A stretch of DNA of 64,000 bases from Euwallacea fornicatus. Taxonomy: Eukaryota; Arthropoda; Insecta; Coleoptera; Curculionidae. The translations under genes and the position numbers were made by a program. Where the stretch lies: the NCBI RefSeq assembly GCF_040115645.1, contig NC_089566.1:310001-374000 (forward strand), written 5' to 3'. How positions within the stretch are numbered: position 1 is the first letter of the stretch; every line of letters starts with the position of its first letter. The notes beneath the pieces are model-generated. The model saw nothing but the letters and a program-made list of their open reading frames with translations, ran no database searches and was not told the origin of the DNA. Below are positions 54,301-64,000 of this stretch, one piece after another.

Positions 54301-54302
54301 TA

Positions 54303-55126
54303 TTTGAATTACTGTAATAAAAAAATTTTAGTACAACGCACTATGCATCACAATAGTCCCAAAATATTAACGAGAGAACCAAGATGATTATCATAAGGTA
54401 AGTACTTTGTAGTTCTAAGCAGATTACGTTAAAAAAAAGCTTATTAGTGTAAATTGACTATATTGCTATATTATTAATTTAACTGGAAAGGGAGTTTAAT
54501 AATAATTAAAAAAAATCATTATTCTATAGTTTATATTGAAATATTATAAACACAATTTTTAGTTTTTCCCCAAATGAAATAATCAAGACCTAATGGGTTG
54601 GGTCAATGGAAGGAGGTTACCACTGAGGTGCATCCTTGGCTTGTTGTAAAAAGTTACTAACAAAATGATCATTATGAGGCGATCTCTTATCATACTAGTA
54701 AAATAATTGTCGATGTTTTGTTGCAGGCAAATTTTTAATGTAAGCTTGCTCAAAATTTCTCCAAATATTTAAATACCTTTCGCCTAGGGAAAATATCAAC
54801 TACTGCAAAGGGAATTCTAAATTAAAATAAAAAATGCTATTTACCATTTAATTTATCTTTGTAAAAGTGCAATTTGCCTACTCTATCGTTTTTAACGACA
54901 CACAAAACGTTATATTGCCAACCAAGTTGCGGTAACGAAAAGCATTGTGATTGCTGTCACTCCAGTAGTATGAATGATGCGTATTGAAAATGCCAGTTTT
55001 CCTAAGTTTTACGTTGTTCGTTCAAACGGTATTATCCAAAAATTTTGTATCTTCATAAAAACGTATTAAAAGAAATTCAAAATATGGACTAAAATGTCTT
55101 TTTAAGAATTCTATGAGTGGTGCTTT
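54303..55126. other. Non-coding interval
   Basis: No gene or terminus seen. The first ~30 bases may be the 3' end of the Jockey-like element. Confidence 0.45.
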
Positions 55127-55420
55127 TTAATAAATTTTTCTTAAAGATGTTGTCGGATATACTTGGCAATATTCCAAAATTGCAGTTTCAATTATTTCGT
55201 CATCAGCTGTAAACTTGTTTCTTCTGTAACGTGTTCTGAACGATCCGCTAGTTTTTAAATTATTTATTAAGCGTTTGAGGAATTTCCATGATGATTTCCT
55301 ATTTTCTAGAAATCGAATACTAAATCTATAACATGTTCCGGTGGATACTCTGTTACATTTTCCATAAATAACAAACATATTGAGATAATCTTCTTTTGTA
55401 TAATTTTCGGGTGTCGCCAT
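55127..55420 (-). pseudogene. Family H transposase N-terminal fragment
   Basis: From ATG 55420: MATPENYTKEDYLNMFVIYGKCNR, then FLENRKSSWKFLKRLINNLKTSGSF and IIETAILEYCQVYPTTSLRKIY. This is the first helix-turn-helix region and its linker. The frame is open until 55127, where it ends before the second helix-turn-helix. The codons upstream of 55420 (to 55498) are TIR. Confidence 0.78.
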
Positions 55421-55995
55421 ACTTAAAGCAGCAAGCATTGAAAAGTGTCTTTTTTTAAATAAAATGAAAGCGTTTAGGTCTAGATATAGACAATTCAATT
55501 AAAATTAATTTTCATTTTTAATAGTAAAAATGTATTCCTAGAAAAAATAAGAGTTTTTTACAAATTTACTTTTTGAACACCCTACAAAAGAAACATGATT
55601 TAATTTACTGATTCAAGAGCATTAAAGTATTTTGTGCTAAAGCGCAAAGTTTCGTTGCAAAATACTTAACCAGTTGCAAATTATTAGAAAAATACATTAA
55701 TGGCTGTAGTTGTAATTTTTTTGAGAATTTTTAAATATCTTGAAAAGAGTAAAATATAGGTATAGAACATTATATATGTAAAATGTTCATAATGTTTCGC
55801 AGAATCGAAGGTTGATGTAATATACAGGGTGTTTTCTTTAAAATAAGTGAGTTGACATTCATTTTCGGTATAACCGGAAGTGATATTTTCATCAAAAAGT
55901 TTTTAACCAATAGATCGCCTTCATTTTAGTATGGTATCGAAATTTCAACGTTCTCCGAATGATAGTTGTCAAGGTACCGATAGAGGCCCATATTG
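55127..55995 (-). mobile_element. 5' half of a family H DD41D-type transposon
   Basis: It includes the start of the transposase and the terminal region shared with 6655-7256. The internal left-type end TA|CAGGGTGTT is at 55825; the outer end near 55995 is degraded. The left half of the element is missing. Confidence 0.7.
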
Positions 55996-56164
55996 GCAGG
56001 ATACTCAATATACTGCATAATTTTCTTCTTTGTGTAGGACTGTTTACAAATAATTCCCATGCGTATGTTTACGTTAATATACATTGCAGATGATATCATG
56101 ACGCACTGCATACATGATAGGTAAAACAGATAGAAAAGAATAATAATATCCTTATATTTTTGAA

Positions 56165-56410
56165 CATGTTACCTGGCCAACAATCTTCTCAACACTCAAT
56201 CAATTACACGAAGATTGGAAAGAACCAAGCCGCACGACCTGCTAGAAAGATTCATCTGAAAAATCAGGAAAACCCAAGACAAACTATTCTATAACGCCGG
56301 ATTTATAATGTTGTTCCGAACTCGAGCTTCTCCTGAAGTCCTCCTTCACTCACTTCATTTACTAAATGTTCTGTTAGTGACAGATTGTAAATAATTTTAA
56401 ATTAAAAAAA
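56165..56410 (+). mobile_element. Jockey-like 3' end (copy 2)
   Basis: The frame QSITRRLERTKPHDLLERFI is the standard end of Jockey ORF2 (RRLKRxKPxDL). It is followed by a UTR with GACAGATTGTAAATAATTT and an A-rich tail, matching the tail at 58900-58945. Upstream ORF2 is missing. Confidence 0.72.
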
Positions 56411-56546
56411 TTTTTTTTAATAATTAAAATTTTGAGCATGCAGTTACTCACAAAAGTAACCATACATTACTTAAAAATAAATAAACTTCCAAAAAAATAT
56501 ATTACCATACGATTTTTTTTTCTTTAACGTAGGTATATTCATAATA

Positions 56547-57965
56547 CACTGACTTTCAAAAAAACCGCAACACCAAGAAGAACACATCGTATACGTTTGA
56601 AATTCTGGCATTACGTTGGGTCGGGTAATAGATAAAAACGATCAAAACATCAAAAGAAAATTATTGCGAATAAGTGAAAAAATTTAATAATAATTTAATA
56701 ATGGGTGGTATCTCCTCTTAGATTAATACATTCCTGTAAGCGAGGTGGCATGCTTAAAATTTAATTGTCAATATCTTCCTGTTGTATTGTATCCCAGGCA
56801 ATCTGCACCTGCACGCGGAGTTCATCTATGGTCTCTGGAGGGCGAGCTAAACGTTGAAGTTTCCGACCCATTATATCCCGTACATGCTCTATTAGGGACA
56901 AATTTGGAGACCGAGCTGGCCAAGGCAAAGTATACAAATTTTCAGCTTCCAAATACCTCAAAGTATCGTTGGCTACATGTGGTCGCGCATTATCCTGTTG
57001 AAATGTGCTTCCAGGATGGTCGTGCATGTATGGTACAAGAACCGGTTCTAAGACACTATTAATGTACCTCTGAGCATTTAATCTATCATAAATGAAAACA
57101 AGAGGAGACCGACTACCATACTGGATGGCACCCTAAACCATGACACCTGGTGTTAAACCAGAATGACGCCTTTCCAAAAAGTCCAAATTTAATCGCTCTC
57201 CTTTGCGCCTTCTAACACATAACCATCCATCAGATCGCCATAAACAAAATCGGCTCTCATCACTGAACACGATTCTTCTCCACTCATCCACCCATTGCAC
57301 TCTCAAACGACACCACTCCAGTCGGGCCACCCTGTGGTTTCGTGATAATGGAAGACTACGACGCATAGGACGATATGAATTTAGTCCAAAACTTCGAATT
57401 CTGCGATACATGGTACTAAGGGAGGCCTTTTGATTTAGGGTGGCTACCCAGTTAGCACCAAGAGACGGAATTGTTTCAAACGGGGGCGCCTGTCGCTGAA
57501 CGACGAAGTCGCCGGTCTTCGCGTCGGTTCGTCATTCTTGGACGGTCACTACCACGATGACGATTTACTGACCCTTCCTTAGACCAATCTCTCCAAGCTC
57601 TTAGCACTGTTGATGCGTTTCGATCCAATCTACGTGCAATTTCGCAGAAAGGTAAACTTGCCTCATGCATACCAACAATTCTTCCCCTTTCAAAGGGAGT
57701 TAACTGCCGATAAACTGCATTTTGCACTACCACACATTCAATATGGCACTAACAATAATACCTTTATCGCTATCCGCCTGTAAAAAAAATTGCAAAAAGA
57801 AGGATCGTCACAGATAAAAAAGTAAAGGAAAACTTCATATCGCGTTAAAATACGAACTTGAAATTTTTATCATTTTTTTCTCTTTACAAGTCTAACATCA
57901 TACCAAAATTTCAAATACATACAATGCGTTCTTTTTGGTGTTGCGGTTTTTTTTGAAAGTCAGTG
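56547..57965 (-). mobile_element. Tc1-like transposon copy 2 (1419 bp)
   Basis: TA at 56545-56546 and 57966-57967. TIRs begin CACTGACTTTCAAAAAAACC at both ends. Same family as 9702-11134 and nearly collinear with it. Confidence 0.95.
56695..57733 (-). pseudogene. Tc1/Tcb-like transposase (copy 2)
   Basis: Reads VQNAVYRQLTPFERGRIVGM, GSDRPRMTNRRED, FSDESRFCLWRSDG (first D), TFQQDNARPHVANDT (second D, with the arginine codon intact that is a stop in copy 1) and SPNLSLIEHVRD (E). Relative to copy 1, 18 bp including the start codon are deleted, so only a GTG is available at 57733. A frameshift lies near 57480 and another near 57360; a TAA near 56758 precedes the end. TGG is kept at the position where copy 1 has TAG. 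Confidence 0.9.
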
Positions 57966-58149
57966 TATATGATACTATTATACAATTTCAAAAAAGAAAT
58001 ATGACAAAACTAATTAAATCTTAAAGAATAATAATTAACAAGGAAGAAATGACTGGAAATCTAGTCACAAAATTAACCGTACAGAATGTATTACCACCAG
58101 TTATCGTAAGATTTATCAAAACAAACACCAACTTTCAAAACACTTGTCT

Positions 58150-58388
58150 GGGAGTTCCTACCCCATCCGTCGTATTCACCAGACTTGGCTCCTTCGGACT
58201 ACCATTTGTTTTCATCGATGGGACACGCATTGGCTGAGCACCACTTCGATTCCTACGAAGAAGTAGAAAATTGGGTGTTTAATTGGTTTGATGCCAAAGA
58301 GGCACATTTTTATTGGCTTGGTATCCATAAATTGCCAGAAAGGTGGTCAAAATGTGTGGAAAGCAACGGTCAACATTTTGAATAATTT
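58150..58388 (+). pseudogene. Mariner transposase C-terminal fragment
   Basis: FLPHPSYSPDLAPSDYHLFSS holds the third catalytic aspartate, and HALAEHHFDSYEEVENWV with LPERWSKCVESNGQHFE is the usual mariner C-terminus. The upstream 200 bp contain mariner-like scraps only. The 3' end is at TAA 58384-58386, followed by a possible TIR (CATACCAGTAGACCTGGTA) near 58448. Confidence 0.88.
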
Positions 58389-58487
58389 TCTTTTTCTTAC
58401 CTTGTTAAAATTGGTTTTTTATTTTCACAAAATGGCGGTCATTTCATACCAGTAGACCTGGTATAAATGCATCTTAAAATCTAATTG

Positions 58488-58945
58488 GAGCTATGGCATT
58501 TGACTATGGGGTACAGCCAGTAACTCAAATATAGAGATCCTCCATCGACTTCAATCCAAAATAATAAGGAACTTAGCAGATGTCCTCTGGTATATAACTA
58601 AGAACATGCTACACAACGACTTACATATACTCACCATTAGGGAAGAAATTGAGCGCTACTGAATGAAGTATCAAGCTCGACTAACCAACCATCCAAACAA
58701 ATTAGCAGTGGAACTACTAATCCCAATCCAAACAAGAAGACTCAAGAGATTTCACCAGACTGATCTTACGGAACGATTCTCTAATTATCAACTTTCTCAA
58801 TCATGAAACTAAATACAAAAAAAAAAAAAATTACGTAAAATTTTTTAAGGGATCCTGTTACTGGTCATAGAACAATATTTGCTTATAGTTGAACTTTTCC
58901 GACAGATTGTAAATAGTCTTTAAACTAAATTAAAAAAAAATGTAA
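58488..58945 (+). mobile_element. Jockey-like 3' end (copy 3)
   Basis: Reads LWGTASNSNIEILHRLQSKIIRN, DVLWYITKNMLHNDLHILTI, ARLTNHPNKLAVELL and RRLKRFHQTDLTERF, the full C-terminal domain of Jockey ORF2 with a TAG and a TGA inside. The 3' UTR has two A-runs (58817-58829 and 58931-58941). It is 5'-truncated. Confidence 0.82.
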
Positions 58946-60161
58946 TTATGAATTATAGGCAGGTCAGTAAAAATCAAATTTGAAATCTCAAACTACTTCA
59001 ATGCGTTCATTCAACTCATTTCAATTATGTGCTATTAGTAAATTTTAGATATTGAATAATGAATATTTTCAGATTTTTACTATTGGTCAATAATTTAGGT
59101 AGATTATCCATATTGCCCTTGGATGATTATGCCTCCCACCATCGACATATTGCTCGAAACTTCATACTCAAGACAAAATATTCCACTCCACGCCTGTCAC
59201 CCAAACGTAAATTGGTTTGGTTATAAAGGTTAACATTTGGTTAACAAGGGTTACCATTTGGTTAACAAGGGGAATTGAAGTTTGCTTTGACATTAAACCA
59301 AAAATACGAATTGACATGTTTTTTCTTCAATTGTTGGCCATAATTTCCGTTCTTTATGGGATAGAAGGTGCTGGTAGGGAGAATTCTGAAGAGAAATATT
59401 TGGTTTCGTTGGAATGTTCATGTCGAACCCAATGAAGAGAGATCTAGTTTTGGTATAGAAAAATTTGAATATGTAACTCATCTGGGTCGGTGTGCCATCG
59501 AGACACGCTGCAATTTTCTCCACTATTTGCGACGGAACTCGGAATATACAAAAATATACATATGAGCATTAAATTCAGTCCACTAGGGAAATTATGAGAA
59601 ATTTCTAAGACTTGTGAAATTTTTGATGTTCCCCATTTTGAAATGTTCCTTCCACTTCCCTCTGTGTCCCATTACTTAAGACTCGCTCTGTATATGGTAC
59701 TTGAAACCATACATCTTATGGTGTCTTCGTGTCCCGATAGAGATCTCACAGTTTGTAGAAAAAGGTGGTAAAGAATAAAAATCTGAAAGTAATAAAATCG
59801 TAAATTTGATCATTGGGCCATATTCTGACTCTCTCGTTATAGACTCCATCATGCGTCATTAAAGTTTTAGAAGATTTGTCTATCAATGATCTATATATAT
59901 CACATTTCTTCTAAAATCCCGAAAAATTACTTTAAATTCTGGTCAGATATTTTAACATTTCATCAATCCGGAGCAATTTCAAGAGGTCAGAGGACACCCA
60001 CGTTTATCCACATACGAGTTTTTCGAACGTAGTGGTGCTTTCGTTGCCATAAGTTATCTATCATTAGATGTTAGTGTTAGTTTGGCGGTCATTTCCACGA
60101 CAGCTTTAATGAGGATGACATTAAGGCCAATTGTCTCACTAGATAAATGATGAGCCATATA
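58946..60161. other. Non-coding interval with a small tandem repeat
   Basis: I see no gene I can name. Two copies of a ~21-bp unit containing CATTTGGTTAACAAGGG lie at 59231-59272. Frames at 59217-59565 overlap on both strands without domain features. Confidence 0.5.
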
Positions 60162-62043
60162 CACCGTGACCCATTTGTTTTGGGGTCAGTCTATAAAAAG
60201 TTTATTGATTGTGCGATTTAGCCCGAATGTTTTTTAATTATAAGAGCTTGATAAACTCCACTTTTCAGCAAAAATGGCCTGGTTGATAAAAAATTCAAGA
60301 CCTACTATGACAGTTTCTAGAAGGAAAATTTTAATAAATTATATTAGCGATTTTTTTAGAGAAAATATCTGCACGCCACTGGATGAACCACCACTCAAAA
60401 CGGGATTGTACAAAATTTTTAGTAATAACGATTTTGTAGAAGAATTAAAACTGCACCCTCAGTATTTGTTATTTTTTCAAAAATTCATAGTCGGCTATAG
60501 AAAACAAGTGAAGTGTTCAACTGTTAAACAAAAAAAGTCTACATCGGTATTAGAACTTCTTTGTACTTAATGCAAATTAAATTATTAATCATGATAATTA
60601 TGGAAAATTTAAGTTTAAGAGAAAAAACAGAAATTGTTCGTCTTGTTGGTGATAACGTGCGTTCGACAGCAGAAGCTGCGGCAGAATGCAGAATTCAACA
60701 TCAGACATCCAGACAGACCAGTCAGGCAAAGTAACGAAGCAAAATAGCCGTCATGGACTTTTTCAAAATAGCAACCAAATTTTGCAATATTTTAATGACA
60801 ATCCCCGAAATAGTGTTAGAATAGCTATTTTGGACCTTAATATATCCAAAGAAAGTATAAGAAAAGGTCTGAGACAAAGCAAAATAAAAGCTTTTAAGCC
60901 AAAACTTTTCCATACGTTGAAACCAGGAAATAAAGAAAGAAGATTAGAATTTTTCTATTGGCCGCAAGGAGAATACCTAAACAATGGTGATTTTTTAAAC
61001 GAGATTTTGCTTACCGGCGAAGCCACCTTTACCACAAAAAGGGTGGTTCCAAACCAAAATTGTCGTCGCCGGTCAGCTTAAAATCCAGAATTCACATAAA
61101 TGTAAAAAGACAATATTCTCAAAAAATTAACGTTTGGTGTGGAATACCATGTGATAGAATAATGGGTCCCTTTTTCTTCGACGGTAATTTGAATGCCGTT
61201 GGGTTTTTAAATTTTTTTGAAAATTAGTTTAGGAACGCATTAGATGATTTACCATTAAGATACCGCCTTAATTTAAAGTGACAGATAGATGGTAGTCCTA
61301 TTCATAATGCACATTTGATAAGAAATTGGCTAAATGAAAATTTCGAAATTTGTTGGATAGGGCGAAACAGTCCTTCTTTTGTGAGTGGCCACCGAGATCC
61401 CCGGACTTAACCCCGTTAGATTTTTTCTTCGAGGTTTACTTAAAGAGAAAGTGCATAAGTCAAGACCCTGAAATTTACAAGAAATGAAAATTAGAATAAT
61501 CCGTAATTGTGTGAAAATTACTCCACAGCAAATACGAAATATAATTTTAAACGTACGCAAAAGGAATGACAAGTGCATTGGAGAAAATGGTGGCTTGGTA
61601 GAAGTTACAAAAATGTCATTGTTTCTTGTGATATAACTTTCATTTTTTGTTGTTTTATTTGCTCTCTATAAGCCTAAGACCATAGCTAAGTTGTTATAAA
61701 CTATAAATTTTTGAAAATACGTAAGTACCTGGTGTGCATTTTTAATTCTTCTACAAAATCGTTATTACTCAAAATATTTCATTAAAATTTTGTACAAGCC
61801 CGTTTTGAGAGGTGGTCAATACAGTGGCGCGCACAGATTTTTTCTAAAAAAATCGATAATATGAATTATTAAAATTTTGCCCGTAAAAATTATCATAGTA
61901 AGTCTTGAATTTTAAATCAATCAGGCAATTTTTGATGAAAATGTGTAGTTTATCAAGCTCTATAATAAAAAAAAAAATCCAGGCTAAATCGTACAATTAG
62001 TAAACTTTTTACAGACCAATCCTAAAACAAATGGCTCACACTG
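60162..62043 (+). mobile_element. DD41D-type transposon with ~410-bp TIRs
   Basis: TA at 60160-60161 and 62044-62045. The ends read CACCGTGACCCATTTGTTTT and the complement of CAGTGTGAGCCATTTGTTTT. The arms share GAGCTTGATAAACT, CAAGAC(T/C)TACTATGA and GATTTTGTAGAAGAATTAAAA. The open frame 60274-60570 lies wholly in the left TIR and is not a gene. Confidence 0.92.
60600..61606 (+). pseudogene. DD41D-type transposase pseudogene
   Basis: ATG 60600: MENLSLREKTEIVRLVGDNVRSTAEAAAE, then a shift into a stretch with ILQYFNDNPRNSVRIAI and ISKESIRKGLRQSKIKAFKPKL (second helix-turn-helix). LLTGEATFTTKRVV has glycine where the first catalytic aspartate belongs. INVWCGIPCDRIMGPFFFDGNLNA is the core. QIDGSPIHNAHLIRNWLNENF has the second aspartate and PPRSPDLTPLDFF-like sequence the third (~61390-61430). 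Many stops and shifts. Confidence 0.87.
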
Positions 62044-62045
62044 TA

Positions 62046-63601
62046 TATACATATGTATCGCGATTAATTTGTTATTTACATGTTTAGAAAAAAGGCGATA
62101 AAACGTACTTTACATTGATTCAAAACATCCATTATCAGTGCCTTTTAAACCTAGTGGTAGAGGAAACCTAATTTGTGCTAATAGTGAATGCGCAGATGCA
62201 TTTACTCGGTTTCAGAGCCATGCCTTTCCACACTTATTGACTTGAGTCAACTCTATTGGCAATAAAGCTATTGCCTAATTCTATTATACTGAGTAACTAA
62301 AATGACAAATTTCTTCTCACATAAGTACTTATTGTTTATGTGTCGTACTGTTACATTGATGACATTAATTTTAGTGCTTGGAGAGCACCCTGTATAATCC
62401 GATATCGAAGCCAATATATAAAGTTTTTAAATTTCAGTCTGACAGAAGCCTGAATAAAAAGTAATCTTCCACCACCTGTATACACAATAGCTATATTTTG
62501 GGTCCATATTAAACACTAATTACTAAAATTCATGAATAACAAAAGAGGCCAAATCCATCATTCTGGGAGGCACAATGTATTGACAAGGGCTTTTAAGGGC
62601 AATTTTTTAATTAGACCAAGCTCTGTCGGCCAAATATATGGTCATTGTGATTTCCATAGCGCTTGACAACGATGGACATTCAATATTGAAGGGCAATCAA
62701 TCAATCCTGCCGTTAATGAGTAACTTGCTTATTTACTTATAATAATTTTAATAAATTTTTTGTTGAGTAAACAAATTTGAGAATAACTTTTGTGATTTCC
62801 CTCGAGAGTTATAATGCAAGGTTACGCCCCTCATTAGCTACCCAAAAATGTTCAAACTTCTGTCGACTTGAGACAGCTCTTTTATTCAAGGATCTTGTGT
62901 ATTCCCGATTCTGATGCTAATTTTCCTTTATAATGTTTCAAAGCAAAATGCGTGTTTAATTTTAAGTCTAGTGTAACAAAGTTAAGTTATTTTAGGGAAA
63001 TTTCAAACTTTCAAGAGGATTTGGAGTAAGCATTTATTTCCATTAAAACGCATTTACGAGTACGATAAATATTGTTAAATGTGTAAAAATAATGACAAAA
63101 AGTCTAATAATCGCAGTCGCCGTTAAAAATGTAAAATGTAATTTGGCGAAGAATAGCGTCGGAAATGAATTTCCCGCTGGAAAATCCAGACCGTTATTGT
63201 TGACTTTTCCGTGTGACATTTGATAAAACGTGGCTAAATAACATTGGTGTGCAAATTTGGATTGATTTAGAACATTTCTATTGGAAATATTCGTACTCGA
63301 ATAATTTGTAATTTCAAGAAATACTTTTTCCGCATGGCAATTATGTAAGTAGATTGACTTCCAGATGTAGAAAAACTATTCTAATCCGTTTTAAGACATC
63401 GGAATAAATCTGAAACGATTTATCTTGAAATACTTCGGAATTTCATTCTTTAGCCATAGATATTGTCGGTGACAGGTATTCAGCGATTTTTATCATATTG
63501 AGGTATGTATGCTCTAACGGCATCTTTAACGAAATTGTGCCCGAGGCCTAGTCTAGCTGCCTGGCTAGTCTTTTCATTTGCCTACCGGGCTCTGCCTAGC
63601 G
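62046..63601. other. Non-coding interval
   Basis: No gene seen in ~1.5 kb. An isolated right-type end (GAGCACCCTG|TA) is at 62392. The last 60 bases before 63602 are GC-richer. Confidence 0.5.
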
Positions 63602-64000
63602 CAGCGGTTCTCAAACTGTAGCCACGCCCTCATGAGAGGGTTTACACGTAATTTTGGGGACTCTAAAAATTGAAAAACAATTTACTCGACATTTTATTTA
63701 TCAAATAAAGGAAATTATTCTAAGAATACGAAGACTAATCGCTAACATGCGCTTATGTTTTAAGTTGCGCAACTTCTCTAAATTTAATTCTATATTAGAG
63801 ATGGCCACTTGCAGTTCATTTTCTGTCTGAAGTTTATTCCGGTATTTAAATTTCAAAGCGGCAAGTGCAGAAAATCCAGTTTTATAAAGATAAGACATTG
63901 CAAAAGGCAATAAAATTCTAAGCGGTTTGGGTTTTATAAGGGAGTAGTCACTCGGAAGTTCAGACCCGAAATGTTTTAAAGATTTATTAACGAACTTTGA
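63602..64000 (-). mobile_element. hAT transposon, one end inside the window
   Basis: The terminus CAGCGGTTCTCAAACTGTAG is a typical hAT TIR (CAGNGGTTCTCAA). The 8 bases before it (GCCTAGCG) would be the left copy of the 8-bp target duplication; the other copy lies beyond the window. The transposase 3' end starts 100 bp inside. Confidence 0.85.
63701..64000 (-). CDS. hAT transposase C-terminus (partial, open at the window edge)
   Basis: The minus strand is open for 99 codons from the window edge to the stop at 63701. It reads ELPSDYSLIKPKPLRILLPFAMSY, then LYKTGFSALAALKFKYRNKL and NELQVAISNIELNLEKL. This is the hAT C-terminal dimerisation region in the version found in ZBED/SCAND3-like proteins (C/K-E-T-GFSAL..IK.KYR..L...LR.ALS.I.P). 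Whether the full gene is intact cannot be told here. Confidence 0.82.
   Translation of the reverse strand, partial: SKFVNKSLKHFGSELPSDYSLIKPKPLRILLPFAMSYLYKTGFSALAALKFKYRNKLQTENELQVAISNIELNLEKLRNLKHKRMLAISLRILRIISFI

Larger units (their letters stand above)
47880..54302 (+). mobile_element. Jockey-like non-LTR retrotransposon hit by three DNA transposons
   Basis: Pieces of one retroelement run in order in the same orientation: the end of a gag-like coiled coil (47904-48079, NINQTLQLILGKITQMDTLF), endonuclease start (48095-48304), endonuclease remainder and linker (49605-50796), and the C-terminal domain (52585-52876). Separating them are DNA transposons at 48305-49602, 50799-52582 and 52879-54300, each with TA duplications. 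The limits are approximate, since no A-run or duplication was fixed. Confidence 0.8.

Noticed and set aside
59231..59272. Two 21-bp repeats as a possible array
   Set aside because: Only two units, no spacers and no neighbouring genes.
60274..60570. 98-codon frame that looks gene-like
   Set aside because: Lies completely within the left TIR of 60162-62043 and its mirror exists in the right TIR.

Overview
The window looks like repeat-dense, non-coding DNA from an arthropod, most likely an insect nuclear genome. It is AT-rich and has no bacterial gene organisation. Every protein similarity I can support belongs to a transposable element (TE): Tc1/mariner-superfamily transposons of several catalytic types, Jockey-, I- and R1-like non-LTR retrotransposons, solo LTRs, a pogo/Jerky-type remnant and the edge of a hAT element. 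I found no host gene, tRNA or rRNA. Species assignment is not possible from what I can see.

The dominant class is a set of Tc1/mariner elements that end in TA|CAGGGTG-like termini, usually with long (0.15-0.6 kb) terminal inverted repeats (TIRs). Their transposases show a D..D-41-D catalytic spacing (counted in the 360-residue copy at 1384-2466). About a dozen distinct families of this type are present. Only the element at 876-3057 is complete with an open transposase and near-identical TIRs. Tc1-type elements (DD34E, and one with 38 residues in the second interval) and classical mariners (HPPYSPDLAPSD signature) are interleaved with them.

Layout. 1-11 kb: fragment of family B, AT microsatellite, intact DD41D element, a mariner split by a Tc1 that itself carries an LTR fragment (4266-6393), mariner and Tc1 (copy 1) remnants. 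11-18 kb: a decayed DD41D element (11782-13901), a Tc1-like element (about 13985-15476), and a DD41D deletion derivative whose left TIR holds a solo LTR (16317-17944). 20-28 kb: foldback MITE, family X element split by an R1-like retroelement (21592-24675), Tc1-like pseudogene, DD41D element (26046-28083). 28.8-31.4 kb: I-like retroelement with an RNase H domain, split by a second R1-like copy. 32.8-35.8 kb: Jerky/Tigger C-terminus split by a Tc1 deletion derivative, then a long inverted-repeat element. 36-46 kb: two large nests, family E (35953-39108, containing a solo LTR and a partial transposon) and family D (39277-46154, containing family B and a mariner that itself contains a Tc1). 47-54 kb: half of an X element and a Jockey-like retroelement hit by three separate DNA transposons. 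55-64 kb: H-family half element, Jockey 3' ends, Tc1 copy 2, mariner fragment, DD41D pseudogene (60162-62043), and a hAT end running off the window.

The nesting gives a relative chronology. In several nests the host reading frame rejoins exactly when the insert is removed, which supports the boundary calls. The most unusual observations are: concentric, TA-flanked terminus copies inside the TIRs of two unrelated families; a probable 62-bp spliceosomal intron in the family B transposase; an open Tc1 transposase frame whose first codons come from an LTR fragment; and two precise solo LTRs with target-site duplications. I did not find a convincing new cellular system; the novelty is in element architecture.
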